A DNA stretch of 64,000 nucleotides from Oikopleura dioica. Taxonomy: Eukaryota; Chordata; Appendicularia; Copelata; Oikopleuridae. Shown one piece after another: positions 13,901 to 24,151 of this stretch; the first letter of the stretch is position 1, and each line of letters opens with the position of its first letter. A program made the translations under genes and the position numbers. Where the stretch lies: contig OU015566.1 of the NCBI GenBank assembly GCA_907165135.1, positions 2,048,501 through 2,112,500 on the forward strand, given 5' to 3'. Under the pieces are notes generated by a model, which saw only the letters and a list, made by a program, of their open reading frames with translations, was not told the DNA's origin and made no database searches.

Positions 13901-15172
13901 ATTTTCGTGTCAGAAAATACAATATGATAATATTCTTTGGCTGGGAGACTGTTGTCGGGTTCAAGTAGGCGAATTACTTCTATTTTGTGATGTTGTTTGT
14001 GAATTGCAGAGGGGCTCTATCTCAAATTGTCGTTTTGATAGCACTCGCGAAAGAAAGCCGACCTAAGCCGGCGAAAATGCTCAATACGCGCTGTTTTACA
14101 ACGTGCGCTAATCGCTTATCTAATCTCTTACTTGTCAAAATACGGTATAAACAAAAAAACACTCCTGAGATAGCCTCCTCCGCATTCTCTCTCTCTCTTT
14201 CGCTAGAACTTCTCAACAAACACGAAAGTTTTTCTCAAGTAAAGGAGAAAACTAGTAAATGCTCCATCGAATCAGAATCCTGAAAAACTAAAATCAAAAG
14301 CCGCGCAGCGGCTTTTTTAATAAATAAGCCGCGTAGCGGCTTCGCGAAAATCTAATTCAGACCTAATTTTAATAAGCCGAGTCCTGTATTTTCCGCTGGC
14401 CTCGTAAACAAAAAAGCCGCCGCGCGGCTTCATTTGTAAAAAAAGCCGCAATGCGGCTTTTCATTGAAAAGACCAGACTTTGGTTTTCAATTCAAATTTT
14501 TGAGCCGAGCTTTTAAGGCTGTAAACCGCGAAAAAGTTTATTTTTGTCCCTCGAACTCCTTGTTATTCTAGTGACGTCGGAATCTTTCAGATTTTGTCTT
14601 CTGATAATTTCATAATTTCGAGATCACGTTCTGGCAAGCGCCCTTCAAGTTCTAAGCTCCCCTTGAAACGCTCAAAAGTTTGTTTTGGTCATTTGGGGCC
14701 ACTCAAAACGGCGCAGAGCTAAAGAGGAATGGGACTAGTGGATTAGCGAAAATTGGATTCTTGCATAAAGTTTTCGCGAAAATACCCATGCTGAGCTCCT
14801 TTTTCGAGAACAATTAAACCGGCCCATATTTATTCTCGAGAATTTAACCTATTTCGATCAAAAGGGACAAAAATGGCCAAGGGGCCGGAAATAGGGCCCT
14901 AAAGCCCTTAAAATAGAAGAAAATCTTCGGTTTTCGAGAAAAACTTCGGAGGCTACCCGCTTAAGAATATTGTGGATGTAACCCCCTTAAAGTACTTCTC
15001 GTTTTCACAGAAAATTATGAAATAAATTGTTACCTGTGTAATGTAGCGGCATCGCTCCATTATTATCGGCTAAGTTGACCGGAAATCCGAACGGGATCAG
15101 GTGACGCAGAACGTGCAGTGGCCGAGTCGAATTCGCAATCACGTGAGAAATCCAGCCCATGCCTTCTTTATC
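1961..15172 (-). CDS. Ankyrin-repeat protein, scattered exons (partial)
   Basis: Minus-strand exons are recognisable at 15172-15034, 7611-7554, 7269-7206, 4256-4179 and 2116-1961. The first reads as an ankyrin unit ending in LADNNGAMPLHYT. The second and third join in frame (donor G, acceptor GT) to give a unit around TALMMACCLGDVQSAELLL followed by ARGASIHAT. The fourth reads DRYGNSCLHLASRH then QFLLYRG. The 2116-1961 exon is charged and probably coiled-coil (VKRIRRVLKENAILQKQLAQ). Most of these exons have AG acceptors and GT donors; the donor of 7269-7206 and its joint to 4256-4179 are unresolved, and connecting exons must be missing between 15034 and 7611. The 5' end, to the right of 15.2 kb, was not found. 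Introns reach about 7.4 kb and are full of transposon remnants, very unlike the 40-80 bp introns of the other genes here. Ankyrin repeats mediate protein binding; the protein is otherwise unidentified. Confidence 0.6.
2464..2554. mobile_element. Short TTAA-flanked inverted-repeat element
   Basis: TTAA at 2464-2467 is followed by GGATATACGG. The right end reads CCTGTATATCC followed by TTAA at 2551-2554. The interior is only about 83 bp. The ends resemble those of the larger foldback at 12550-13301 (GGATATAGCC). TTAA duplication is the hallmark of piggyBac-type insertion. No coding capacity. Confidence 0.55.
3693..3822. mobile_element. Foldback MITE family A, copy 1
   Basis: The arms run from GTCTGGAGCCGACAAAAAA on the left to TTTTTGTCGGTTCCAGAC on the right. 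The interior contains CTGCTGATTGGCCGGTT. The same arrangement recurs at 27586-27727, 28644-28752 and, degraded, near 20355-20490. It lies in an intron of the ankyrin-repeat gene. No coding capacity. Confidence 0.7.
4576..4751. repeat. 11-bp tandem repeat array
   Basis: About sixteen degenerate copies of a TCGAATCTAGC unit run head to tail, with occasional single-base insertions and C/T variants. It lies in an intron of the ankyrin-repeat gene. No coding sense on either strand. Confidence 0.8.
5335..5467. mobile_element. Foldback element with GCCGC hairpins
   Basis: The left end GATGACACCCTTATTTT is mirrored by the right end AATAAGGGTGTCACC. Inside are two hairpins, one reading AAGCCGCTTGCGGCTT and one AAGCCGCGCTAAGCGCGGCTT. 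The words TGACACCCTTA and TAAGGGTGTCA recur throughout the gene-poor region, so this is one member of a larger dispersed family. It encodes nothing. Confidence 0.6.
8564..8777. repeat. 14-bp tandem repeat array
   Basis: Roughly fifteen copies of a 14-bp unit close to AGCGACAATTTTCG are arranged head to tail with point changes. A minus-strand open frame runs through it only because the unit lacks stops in that frame; its protein would be a monotonous repeat and I do not call it a gene. Located in the large ankyrin-gene intron. Confidence 0.85.
9946..10233 (+). CDS. Small secreted protein, ADLIG family member 1
   Basis: A single-exon 95-residue protein. Residues 1-15 (MNIFKFIVLIALSSA) form a clear signal peptide. 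The mature part begins DLIGYNRLGNN and becomes strongly basic, ending in KNLRRKLYMYNMMRA with several dibasic sites. The start region matches the protein at 57378-57578, which has ADLIGFNRMRNN in the same place after its own signal peptide, so the two are paralogues. The chosen ATG is the only one that gives a signal peptide. A poly(A) signal AATAAA lies at 10255-10260. The gene is nested on the opposite strand in the intron between two ankyrin exons. Function is unknown: secreted peptide precursor, antimicrobial peptide or matrix component are all possible. Confidence 0.65.
   Translation: MNIFKFIVLIALSSADLIGYNRLGNNVNGHYQAKMEKRGFNLNSYYRQLRKYAASVDDSQSENVKSFVESKKIAKPKMLKKNLRRKLYMYNMMRA
11432..12199. 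mobile_element. Tc1/mariner-like non-autonomous element
   Basis: The left end is TA (11430-11431) then CAGTAAAAACCCAAAAA. The right end is TTTTGGGTTTTCACTG then TA (12200-12201). A TA target site with CAGT termini fits the Tc1/mariner superfamily. The subterminal word GCGGCCAAATTTTGGGT occurs several times near both ends. A TTAA-flanked element (11612-11989) is inserted inside. No transposase frame is present. Confidence 0.65.
11612..11989. mobile_element. TTAA-flanked element nested in a Tc1-like element
   Basis: TTAA at 11608-11611 precedes GAGGGGGGTCGTCAATAT; the right end ATATTGACGACCTCCCCC is followed by TTAA at 11990-11993. The terminal inverted repeats span about 18 bp. It is non-coding and lies within 11432-12199, so it inserted later than the Tc1-like host. 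Confidence 0.7.
12550..13301. mobile_element. Long foldback element with ~190-bp arms, TTAA-flanked
   Basis: TTAA lies at 12546-12549 and 13302-13305. Left arm 12550-12740 and right arm 13110-13301 are near-perfect inverted copies: GGATATAGCCTATGAAAT on one side is mirrored by ATTTCATAGGCTATATCC on the other, and CGCGATTTCTCGAAATA at the inner edge is mirrored too. The central 370 bp contains a 122-codon plus-strand frame with no recognisable protein. The similarity of the arms suggests fairly recent activity. Confidence 0.75.
14290..14470. repeat. Cluster of GCCGC hairpins
   Basis: Four hairpin halves or hairpins of the form AAGCCGC-NN-GCGGCTT lie within 180 bp, separated by AT-rich DNA. 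Similar hairpins occur at 5390-5440, 15976-16070, 16702-16755, 19615-19660 and 52793-52815. They are not bacterial terminators here; they look like a dispersed palindromic repeat. Confidence 0.65.
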
Positions 15173-15616
15173 CTAAAAAGCGTTATTATTCAACCAATTT
15201 TTAAATTCAATTTTCTTATTAAAATAAATTCTGTTCACAGAAAATGCCAAAAAAACAACATAAAATTAAGGGTGTCAACAAGGAATTTTCTCCATTTTTT
15301 CAAATTCGAAAAATGACCACGCTCTCGAAAATTCGATAAAGCTCTAATCACGCTCTCATAAAACCAGAATACGAGACGTTTTCTCAAGTCTATCTCCACC
15401 ACCCTGTGGCATGTCAGATATTCGCAGCGGGACACTTCGCGAATTTCAAGATTAGAAAAGTGCTTTCGTGAAATTCACACTTTTCCTCCTTGTTTACCAG
15501 TTCCGCTTAAATATTTTCTACCATTCAAGAGGCCCTCTTTCGAGAGGGAGACCCTTAAAGTAGCGTGAAAAAATACTCAAGAAAAAAACTCTTGATTTTT
15601 AAAAATTTACTGTTAA

Positions 15617-15663
15617 GGGTGTCAACATCGATTTTCACCCTAACTCTATCGATGTTGACACCC
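15617..15663. mobile_element. 47-bp TTAA-flanked palindrome
   Basis: TTAA at 15613-15616, arm GGGTGTCAACATCGAT, a 15-base loop, mirrored arm ATCGATGTTGACACCC, then TTAA at 15664-15667. The arms are perfect. It is probably a minimal deletion derivative of the TTAAGGGTGTC elements that recur throughout this region. Confidence 0.6.
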
Positions 15664-17249
15664 TTAAATCAGTTTGCTCTACCATGATACTGCATCGTTT
15701 TTACAGTATAAGAGGATTCTATGATGAAAAGCCAGATTCCTCATTCGCGCCGCAAAAATCGGATCAAGCGTCTCTAGAATCGTCCAAATTTATACCGGAT
15801 GGCGATAGGGATCATCTGCGCCCGTGGATAGGGAAAAGGCGATTTCTTGCATAATATTGCCACCGCAAGTTTTCTTACGTGAAACCATATCAGAATAAAC
15901 CCCCACTCGACGGCTTATAGATCGAGTTTCTTGATTCAGGAAAGATTCTAGCGCCGTTTTTATCCGTCAAAAAATCGAGAAGCCGCTTGCGGCTTTAAGA
16001 TACAAAATAATAGCCGCACCGCGCGCGGCTTCTTTATCATTTTGCTCGAAGCCGCAAGCGACTTTTCGACTCGAAAAACGATTCGACTTGTTCAACGCAG
16101 TAAGCCCCTCCAAGTACTGTTAGCTCAGAACTAACGCTTGCTTCTGAAAGCACGTTGTATGTGTGAGTTTTCGCCATGTTTTGAAATCATGTCACAACAC
16201 GGCATTTAGGCGCAGGATGACGTTATGCAAATTTCGCATGTTACCATAATTACACAAACTTGAAAAAAGCTAGCGTCTGTGGCATTTCTAATTTTTTTTT
16301 TCAAAGAAAACAATTACCGCGGAGCCCGGCGATCCTGGCAAAAAAAAATTTTAAGGGTGTCACTGTAAAAACACGAAATTACCGAAAATTCTCAAATTTA
16401 TTATTCCTCGTTGGCTCAGAGCGGGCTGAGTTGTCTTGATATCGCACCCGTCTCGCTTATCGGGCGGGAGTTAACTTAAGCCCTTATCGACTCAGCAGGT
16501 GGGGTATTTATTTTCCTTCTTTTACTATCTGGGTTTATTAGAACACTTCAGCGCCAGTCCCCTGGTAATATCATAAATCCAGCTGCGGAAAAGTTTCGAG
16601 TCGAAACAAAACTTCAAAAGGCGATTTCTTCTGTAAAAGAAATTCTTCCGAACTCATTTTTTACGCAACAAAAATTCTAGTTTTACATCAAAATTAAAGC
16701 GAGAAGCCGCTTGCGGCTTCGAGCACAGAGAAAAAGCCGCGCAAAGCGCGGCTTTGCCTTTTTTAAGGTTTTTTTTATTCAGGACCCCCGCAACGGTTTC
16801 CGCAAAATCGAAAGCGAGGGGGAGGTCCTTAAAGCCACAATTTCATTTTATCTTTCATGAGAAACAAGGGTATCATGAAGAAAAGTCTCCAAATCTTTCG
16901 AAAAAAAAACATGATGTAAGTAAGTTTTTTGGTTACAAATTTGATCGTTCCCGCCCTTAATTTTTAGATCGTGCTTTGAGAAAAATGAAGCGCTGTTTAC
17001 GAAAACGAATCCAAAAATGACCGGATCGGGTCGCAGCCATTTTGTCCGAGTCGCAAGAGCGGATCATGAATTTCAAACAATTTACAAAGATTAAGGCCAG
17101 AGTAAATTAGCGGCTTATCGCGCTGCTCACGCGATCGCTGAATTGGGACAACGTGATCGGCTTCAGCGGAGATTTATATCGATATATCGCGAGTTATGAT
17201 TATTTAACAACGGCGTGTTTTTTTTTAATTTTGATGAACAGGCAATTAA

Positions 17250-17527
17250 CCTTACGCCGCCAAACTAAAATTTCACCCCCCGCCGCCAAATGTGGCATAT
17301 ATGGCACATCATCTTTTCCGTCGTCCTAGGCCCCATATAATGGCCGAACCCGAACCTTAACCAAGATCCGAACTCGAACCAGAACCCGAGCTCAAAAATG
17401 AACCCAAACCCAAGCCCAGACTATTGCCCGAAAATGAGTAAAATGGAAGAACCCGAAATGATGACGGAGAGAAAAATGGGTTTTGGAAAGCCCTTGTGCC
17501 ATATATGGCACATTTGGCGGCGTAGGG
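17250..17527. mobile_element. TTAA-flanked element with GCCGCCAAA ends
   Basis: TTAA (17246-17249) then CCTTACGCCGCCAAA; the right end TTTGGCGGCGTAGGG is followed by TTAA (17528-17531). The words TGGCATATATGGCAC and GTGCCATATATGGCAC lie just inside each end as a second inverted pair. The interior carries an AACCCGAACC-type degenerate repeat. Non-coding, piggyBac-like by its target site. Confidence 0.7.
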
Positions 17528-18111
17528 TTAAGGGGTTGAGCTTTTTTAGATGAATAAAATTGGAATCTTTTTAGAAATTCCATGAAAAAAAGAGCTCAAA
17601 AGTCACCGCTTGCATTTTAGATTCTCTTTCTGGGGCAGACTTTGTTATTTAATTATTCGGATCAAACTGGAATATTGTTAGCCACGTGATTCCATATGAC
17701 ATTCTAAAAATTGTTATTCCGAAATTCTCGGGATCAAGAAATTTAAAAAATAGGGGAAAAATTAAGAAAAAGTTGTTCAATTTTTAACAAAGCGGATGAA
17801 AAAAATGTTGTAAGACAGTGGGGCTTAAATAGCGCAGACATTCGACATTTGAGAAAAATTTGAAGCGAGAGAAATTTTGGATTCTTTACATAACCCCTTA
17901 AATAACCGCTTTCTTTGAAGAATGAAGGAATTTCATCGATAGATATCTCAAAGGATTATTGAAAAATTACCGCATTTTATGGTTTCTGAAGTTAATGAAG
18001 TGATACACTTATTTTTTCTGGTTAATTTCTGGAAGATATTTTCTCCTTTAAGGACCTACCCAACGGTTAGGAAAATAAATTAATAATAATTTAAATTTTT
18101 GATGAAAAATA

Positions 18112-18421
18112 TGGGGTGTAGGGCGGCCACGGTACAAATTTGTACCGCCGTTACAAATTTGTACCGCCGGTACAAAAATTTTTGTACCGCCGGTACAAGC
18201 CAAAAATAAAATCCGAGAAAAAGTGTGCGCTTCGCGCTAGAATTGAAGGAAACTCCTTACTGGTATAGCTGAGGTGGAGTTCTGTCCGAAAACGAGCATT
18301 ATTTTGGGTAAAAATCGGTTTTTATCGCCAAAAAAATTATCATTTTTTGTACCGGCGGTACAAAATTTGTACCCGCGGTACAAATTTCACTTTTGTCCCG
18401 CGGCCGCCCGCCCCCCAAAAT
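18112..18421. mobile_element. Element rich in GTACAAATTTGTAC palindromes
   Basis: Outer ends read TATGGGGTGTAGGGCGGCC and GGCCGCCCGCCCCCC in inverted orientation. Several palindromes of the type GGTACAAATTTGTACC with CCGCCGGTAC joints flank both ends. It looks like a foldback transposon with multiple nested inverted repeats. No gene recognised in it. Confidence 0.5.
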
Positions 18422-21400
18422 ATGGGTGTCAAAACGCTAAAGGCATAGAAAGAAGAGCTTTCAACAGAAGCAAGGAAAAACATAAAAGAAGAGGGGTCAG
18501 ACGGAAAGTGAAAATTCGAATGAGCTTCCGGATATGTTAATCATCCGAGTCGTATTTCAACGGACGCTCACGTGGACGAGAAATTAAGATGAGTTCCTTA
18601 TTTTTTTGAAATGCAAATTCAAAAGTGGGTTCCCAAAAAGAACCATTCCGAATTCCTGAAGGCCCAATTCAAAAACGTCTTTGTGAAATAACATTCAATC
18701 TCCAGGTTTCAGATAATCTTGAAGAGAACTACCGGTGAAAGCAAGCCTTTACCCGGGATTACCCGGCGACCAATCACAAGCTTAGAGGGCCTAAGTGGCG
18801 GCGTAACCCCGGATTTGAGTCTGCTTTCACCGGTATGTTGCCTAAGGATCAGCGTCATTTTAGAGCGACATTTGTATGATCGATAAGCCTTCTTACGAAA
18901 CACGTGTCGGTGAAAATCTGACGTTTGATTTGACACTGTTAGTTTTAGAAAAAAAAAATGTTCAACATAAAATTATGCAACTTTTTTTCGGGAAAGAGTC
19001 TTGAATGGATGAAAATTTTGAAAAAAAAAAAATTTTTTTCGAGAATTTTTTTTTCTGAAATCTGATTTTTTTGATAAAAAATCCTTGAGTTGGCAGAAAA
19101 AATATTTTTCAAGGTCGATCTAAAAACGAAAAAAAAAAGGATGAGCGGAACGGGTGCGGGTAGCGAACATCCTCGACAAGCGTTAGAAAATCGACATGCG
19201 TGTTAGGTTTCCTAAATCCACAAGTGTGGAGCACCATGTTGCGACAGGATTTTGCAAGTGTACATCTTGTTGGGGGAGGTTTATTTTGAACCTCTTTTTC
19301 CAGGGGATGAGTTTGGTTGATTCGAACATGTAGAATTAAATGATCAATTATCAGGAGAGAATTCAATTTGTCTCCCAGGATGTCGATCAAAATAAAATAA
19401 TTACATAATACATAATAATAATATATAAGATACAAAATAAAATTATTGGATTATGATTTTATGTAAGCTTGAGTAAGCCGATCAATAAAGTTCTCGATTT
19501 CGAAAACAAATCAATCAAACTTCACAGAAAAGAATCTCCTGATTAAATTTATCGTGCCGATCTCGAGATCCTGTGTCAAAAACCTGAGTCAGGGTCAAAA
19601 AGACCTTGAATGAAAAGCCGCGTCGCGGCTTTTTTGATTATAAAGCCGCGAAGCGGCTTCGCAATGATCAATTTTTCTCTCTCAAATCCTGAGTCAGGTT
19701 TTAAGCTCAGGTTTGCAACCCAGAATCCTGTACGAAGTAAAATTTCGAAGAAGACGTTCTTCTTTATATTACCAAAATAAATCTAATCAAAAAAACTTCT
19801 GCGTTATTTTGGGTTCTGAAAAGTCAGATGTCAGAAAAGTATATTTTGGTTCAAAATTTTTTTGATTCGAAAATGCAATATCGCCACCTGCTGCGTTTAA
19901 GCGAAAATCGAACGTGTGAAAAAAGCATAAAATGAAAAAGCCAAAAGTGGTTTTTGCTGTCAGATGTTTCCAGTCCTCGTTCTCGAGAAGTGGCACTAGA
20001 ATTTCACTCGATCCTCGATTTCACCCAGATTGGTTTCAAAAAGCACAAATCAGCAAGTTTTTTTTTCTCAAGTTGATGAATTGCAAATTTATTTCTCGAG
20101 CGCCAGTAACAAACTTTGTAAAGAAACATATTTTTAGATCCTGGTTGACCGGACGTCGTGGATATTTTTGACGATGGGAAAATCCGGAAGAGATGTTTTC
20201 TCGAGGCTTCTTCGAATGGTTTTTAAATAAGATACCGAATGTTTGAAAGAACGTGGCTCCATCTTTTTTATCACGGCAAAATAAATTTTTTTGAATAAAT
20301 ATTTTTTATACATTTTATTTTTTTATAAAAAAGGGGATACCAGCACGAAAAGACCAATAAATTATGACAAAATTTTGCGTAGGTGGCTACTCAGCTGCTG
20401 ATTGGCCGGTTGGCCGAATTCAGGCTTCTGATTTGTTCAAAGTTTTCACGCAAATTTCGTCGAAATTTTCTGTTGATTCGTACCGGTACCCCCTTATTTA
20501 AATTGAAAGTTCAAAATTTTTTTTATAATAAAAAAATATTTGTACAAAACGTTTATATGCCAGAAAAATTCGAGGAAGCAATCCTTAAATCAAAAATTAA
20601 TTATTTCTGCAATCTCAAGAATCTGTCGAGCCCAGAATCATCCATTGAAATCATTATTTTGCTATCTGACATGCGCGCATGTAGCGCAATTAGAACCTCG
20701 GAAATTTTATTTTATTTTTTCGAGAAATCAAAAATTCTATTTGCCACGGCAAATGGACGATTTTGACGGTTTTTTTGCGTAAGAGTTTGGATTTTATAAA
20801 AATTTTCGTAAATACGGTTTTCGGCGAAAAACGGCCACAATTTTTATTTTTCCAATAAAAAAAATTCAACGTTTTTTCCAGCGATAAGATCGGAGTCTTA
20901 TCCGGTCGGTTATTATTTTTTTGATATGGCATTTTCGCTAGAACGTGATCAAAATTGCTACTTTGATAAAAAATATTCAAAAAATATGTTAATGACTCGA
21001 TTACTGTACCTGAAATTGACGGTCGACGTTTGTTGCCAAGTATTGAATCTCCACATTATCTGTTGGATTCGTGATTTCTTTCAGGAAAATCTAAAAATCG
21101 ATTTTAATAATTTTTCCCTTTTTTTCCTTCTGATTGAAAAAATACGAAAAAAAATTCATCATTAATACAAGTTAACCCATTTTTGCTCTTTAGATTTTCG
21201 TGGGCCACATTTTAGTCTTCACATTACTTGAAATCTTAAGGGTGTAGAGGGTAATATTAAGTTTTATCATAGGGTAGCCCATTTTTCTCACAAACAAAAG
21301 TGTTCTTGCATAAAAAAAGAAGTATTTATTAAATAAAGTCTAAGATGCCGTTATCTAAAATATATTAGCTCGGTTTTGCCCTTATCAGTTTTTTCCCCGA

Positions 21401-22623
21401 CATCCTCCGTGGAGCGATACTCCCGTTTTATTTAATATCTTTTTCTTTTTTTGTTGATAAATTCATGTTTTCGCCTATTCTTTTACAAAACAGAATGATC
21501 AAAAAGCAGACAATTTTTGTTCAATCAGCTTTTTTAATATTTGTCTATTTTCTTTTTCATGTCAAGGAAGGGGAATTAAGAGGAGGATAACGTGTACCGA
21601 GCTATGTCAAGAATGGCTAAGTACTTGTTCCCACAACAAAAGATACTATGCTAACGGACTGTGGTTTGTATTTCCTCCCTGGCCCCAACGGTGGAATCCA
21701 GGGGCTGGACCGCGACCTCTAGTTCTCGAATTCGCTGATTAAGGGGGTTTATATGAAAAAGGCTCTAAAGAAAGAAAAAGCTGTCCGGTTTATATTCGTC
21801 ACCAAACATTTTCCTAAGTCCTCGGATCGTTGAAAAAAGAGAACGTTTTATAAGTCGCCTTAAACATTGCATAACAAAAAAGGGCTTGTATATTATTTTT
21901 TCGTGGGAAGTTTCTTTTGAAAAATCGAGAGGATGGTCAAAACACTAGAATGGGAGACGTTCAAATTTAATTTTCCGAGGGATTAATGTGAAAAATTTTG
22001 TTTTTGAAATTATTCGGAAAAAAATTTTATTTTAAGGGTATCTATGTGGAGAATTTCAAAAAAAGAAGGGAGAAAATGAGCCATAATGAGCATTCACGAT
22101 AAAAGAAAATCCGTTTTTCGCGAGAAGATTCGGTGAGCTGGTTCGTAAGCCGGTTTCACGAACACAAATCAAAGCCTAACTGAGCCGATTCTGTCACCTT
22201 TTGCAACCACAGCGCGGTTAATTTTACGTAGCCCGCTTTCGGGTTAATAACGTGCTTGACCTAGCGACGGCTCTGGAATTAGAAATGAAGTGCAGTTTTG
22301 CGCAGGTTAATTATTTAAAATCATATTCTTTCGAAATCCAAATTTTTCAGGGGCATAAAAAAGAGGGTTCTCCTAAGGGTGTGGACAACGATAAGGAAGG
22401 AGATAAAGGTCTTTACTTATTTCAGTGAGATAAAATAAGGGTGTCGCTATTTTAAGGACCCCTCCGTCATCTTATAATGACTTTTGCAAACACGGTTTTC
22501 GGGTTGATCCCCTTAAGATTTTTGAAATATTTTTGAATTATTTTGTAGCCCGATAGTTGCTCTAGGGCACCAGAAGGAAAACAAGCTTATAGGCCTCTTA
22601 AGGGTGTCGCAACGATAAGTTAA

Positions 22624-23281
22624 GGGGGAGGTCGACGAGAATCGGGATTTCTGTGACCAAAAATGCGGAAAAACCTGCTTAGATAGGCAAATTCTGACTA
22701 TTTACGTGGAAAGAAAAGGGTCTGAAAAATACAGCGGCGAAAACGAGAAAAAAAATTTTTTCCAAAAAATTTTGTAAAATTTAGGTCAAAGTGAGGGTGA
22801 CTCGTGACCAAAAAATCTCAAAAACGGGATTTTTCTGTCTTCATCAAATAGTTTTAAAAATAAGTTTTAACCCTTAAAAATACGGCGGCGACAATGAAAA
22901 AGGGATGCTTATCGTGAAAAATTTTTTACTGTAGATTAAATATATCCGATTTTCCTAAAAATCGTCATTTTTGCTCATTTTTCATAGGGAATTTTACCAA
23001 AGTCGCGGAGACTCAGAATTTTTTACTGATAATGATTAAAAAATCATCAAAAAACAATATCTAGCACATAAAAATTTGATAAGGACTATTTTTGGGTGAT
23101 ATGACCACCTTTTAACTTTCGTAAAATCTCGGAATCCAGACACAAAATCGAAAATTTTGTTAAAAAAAGTTAATAAATCCGCGAAAAGCTGGAGACCAAA
23201 AATGCTCCTTTTTTAATAAGAAATCCAAAAATAAAACGAAAATTTTAAAAAACGAAAAAATTTTTCTCGTCGACCCCCTCC
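22624..23281. mobile_element. TTAA-flanked element, GGGGGAGGTCGACGAGAA ends
   Basis: TTAA at 22620-22623 and 23282-23285 flank inverted ends GGGGGAGGTCGACGAGAA and TTCTCGTCGACCCCCTCC. 658 bp, AT-rich, non-coding. Nested in 22456-24300. Confidence 0.75.
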
Positions 23282-23472
23282 TTAAAGTGAAAATATTGTT
23301 CAAACAGTGATATCATTGTGATCACCTTAACTGATCAAAATTTTTTTATGTTGAAAATTTAGCTGAGACCCTTGTCGAGGGCACCGCATCAAGTTTATGA
23401 TGATATCTTAAGGGTTTCACTAAAGAAAAAGTGTTTGAAGGTTGGTGATCGGCCGAAAAATGGGCAAATTAA

Positions 23473-24151
23473 GGGGGTCCCCAACGATTTTCCCGAAATA
23501 AGCCATTTTCAAACGGCGCTCACGGCGTCACGGACTTAGATTTTTCAAAAATCTTTTTTCGTTCAACTAGATCATTCTTAGATCTAGTGAAGCGTGTCTC
23601 AAATTTTTTTTAATCAACCACATTCGGCGCTAGAGCGCCGAGAAAGTAACCATCTCGCGCAAAATCGCGTTTTCGGGTACTTTTTGACCGAGATTTACTC
23701 CAAAAATTTAGGAAACAAAATTTTTTTTCCTGTGGTTTCTGAAAGGTCTAACGCTAATCTAGTGAAGCGTATCTCAGTTTTTTCAATTTCCAAAAAATGA
23801 TAATGCAATGAAGACGATCAAAATAATGAACGATTTTTTAAATTTCGACCATGTGAATTGCCTTTAGGGCATTACCCAAACCCATATTTTCGGGCATAAA
23901 TAGAAAGTTGAGCTCATAGCCTTTCTAAAAATATGCCATATACGACCCTTAGACAACTGTAAATATGGGTTGATTTTTTAATTTCCATGCAGATGCATCA
24001 AAATTCGCAACTTCAAGGTCAATTTTGGATACTTTTTTCTTATACAATCGAAAAAAGCTAGGAACCTTTTTTGCAGCTTTTTTCATGAGGAATTCAAATC
24101 TGAAGAGAAAAAATTAGAATTCGAAAAATCTCAAAATCGTGTGGGACCCCC
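23473..24151. mobile_element. TTAA-flanked element, GGGGGTCCC ends
   Basis: TTAA at 23469-23472 and 24152-24155 flank GGGGGTCCCCAACG and GTGGGACCCCC. About 679 bp, non-coding. Second element nested in 22456-24300. Confidence 0.65.

Noticed and set aside
14290-14470. Rho-independent-like terminators
   Set aside because: GC hairpins followed by T runs resemble them, but the genome is eukaryotic with spliced genes and the hairpins are dispersed repeats.
19109-19435. Possible tRNA-like or coding segment
   Set aside because: No cloverleaf could be drawn and the frame is Tyr/Ile-rich AT product at one end.
20383-20766. 127-codon plus-strand frame
   Set aside because: Starts within a degraded family A foldback MITE and continues into AT-rich DNA without coding bias.
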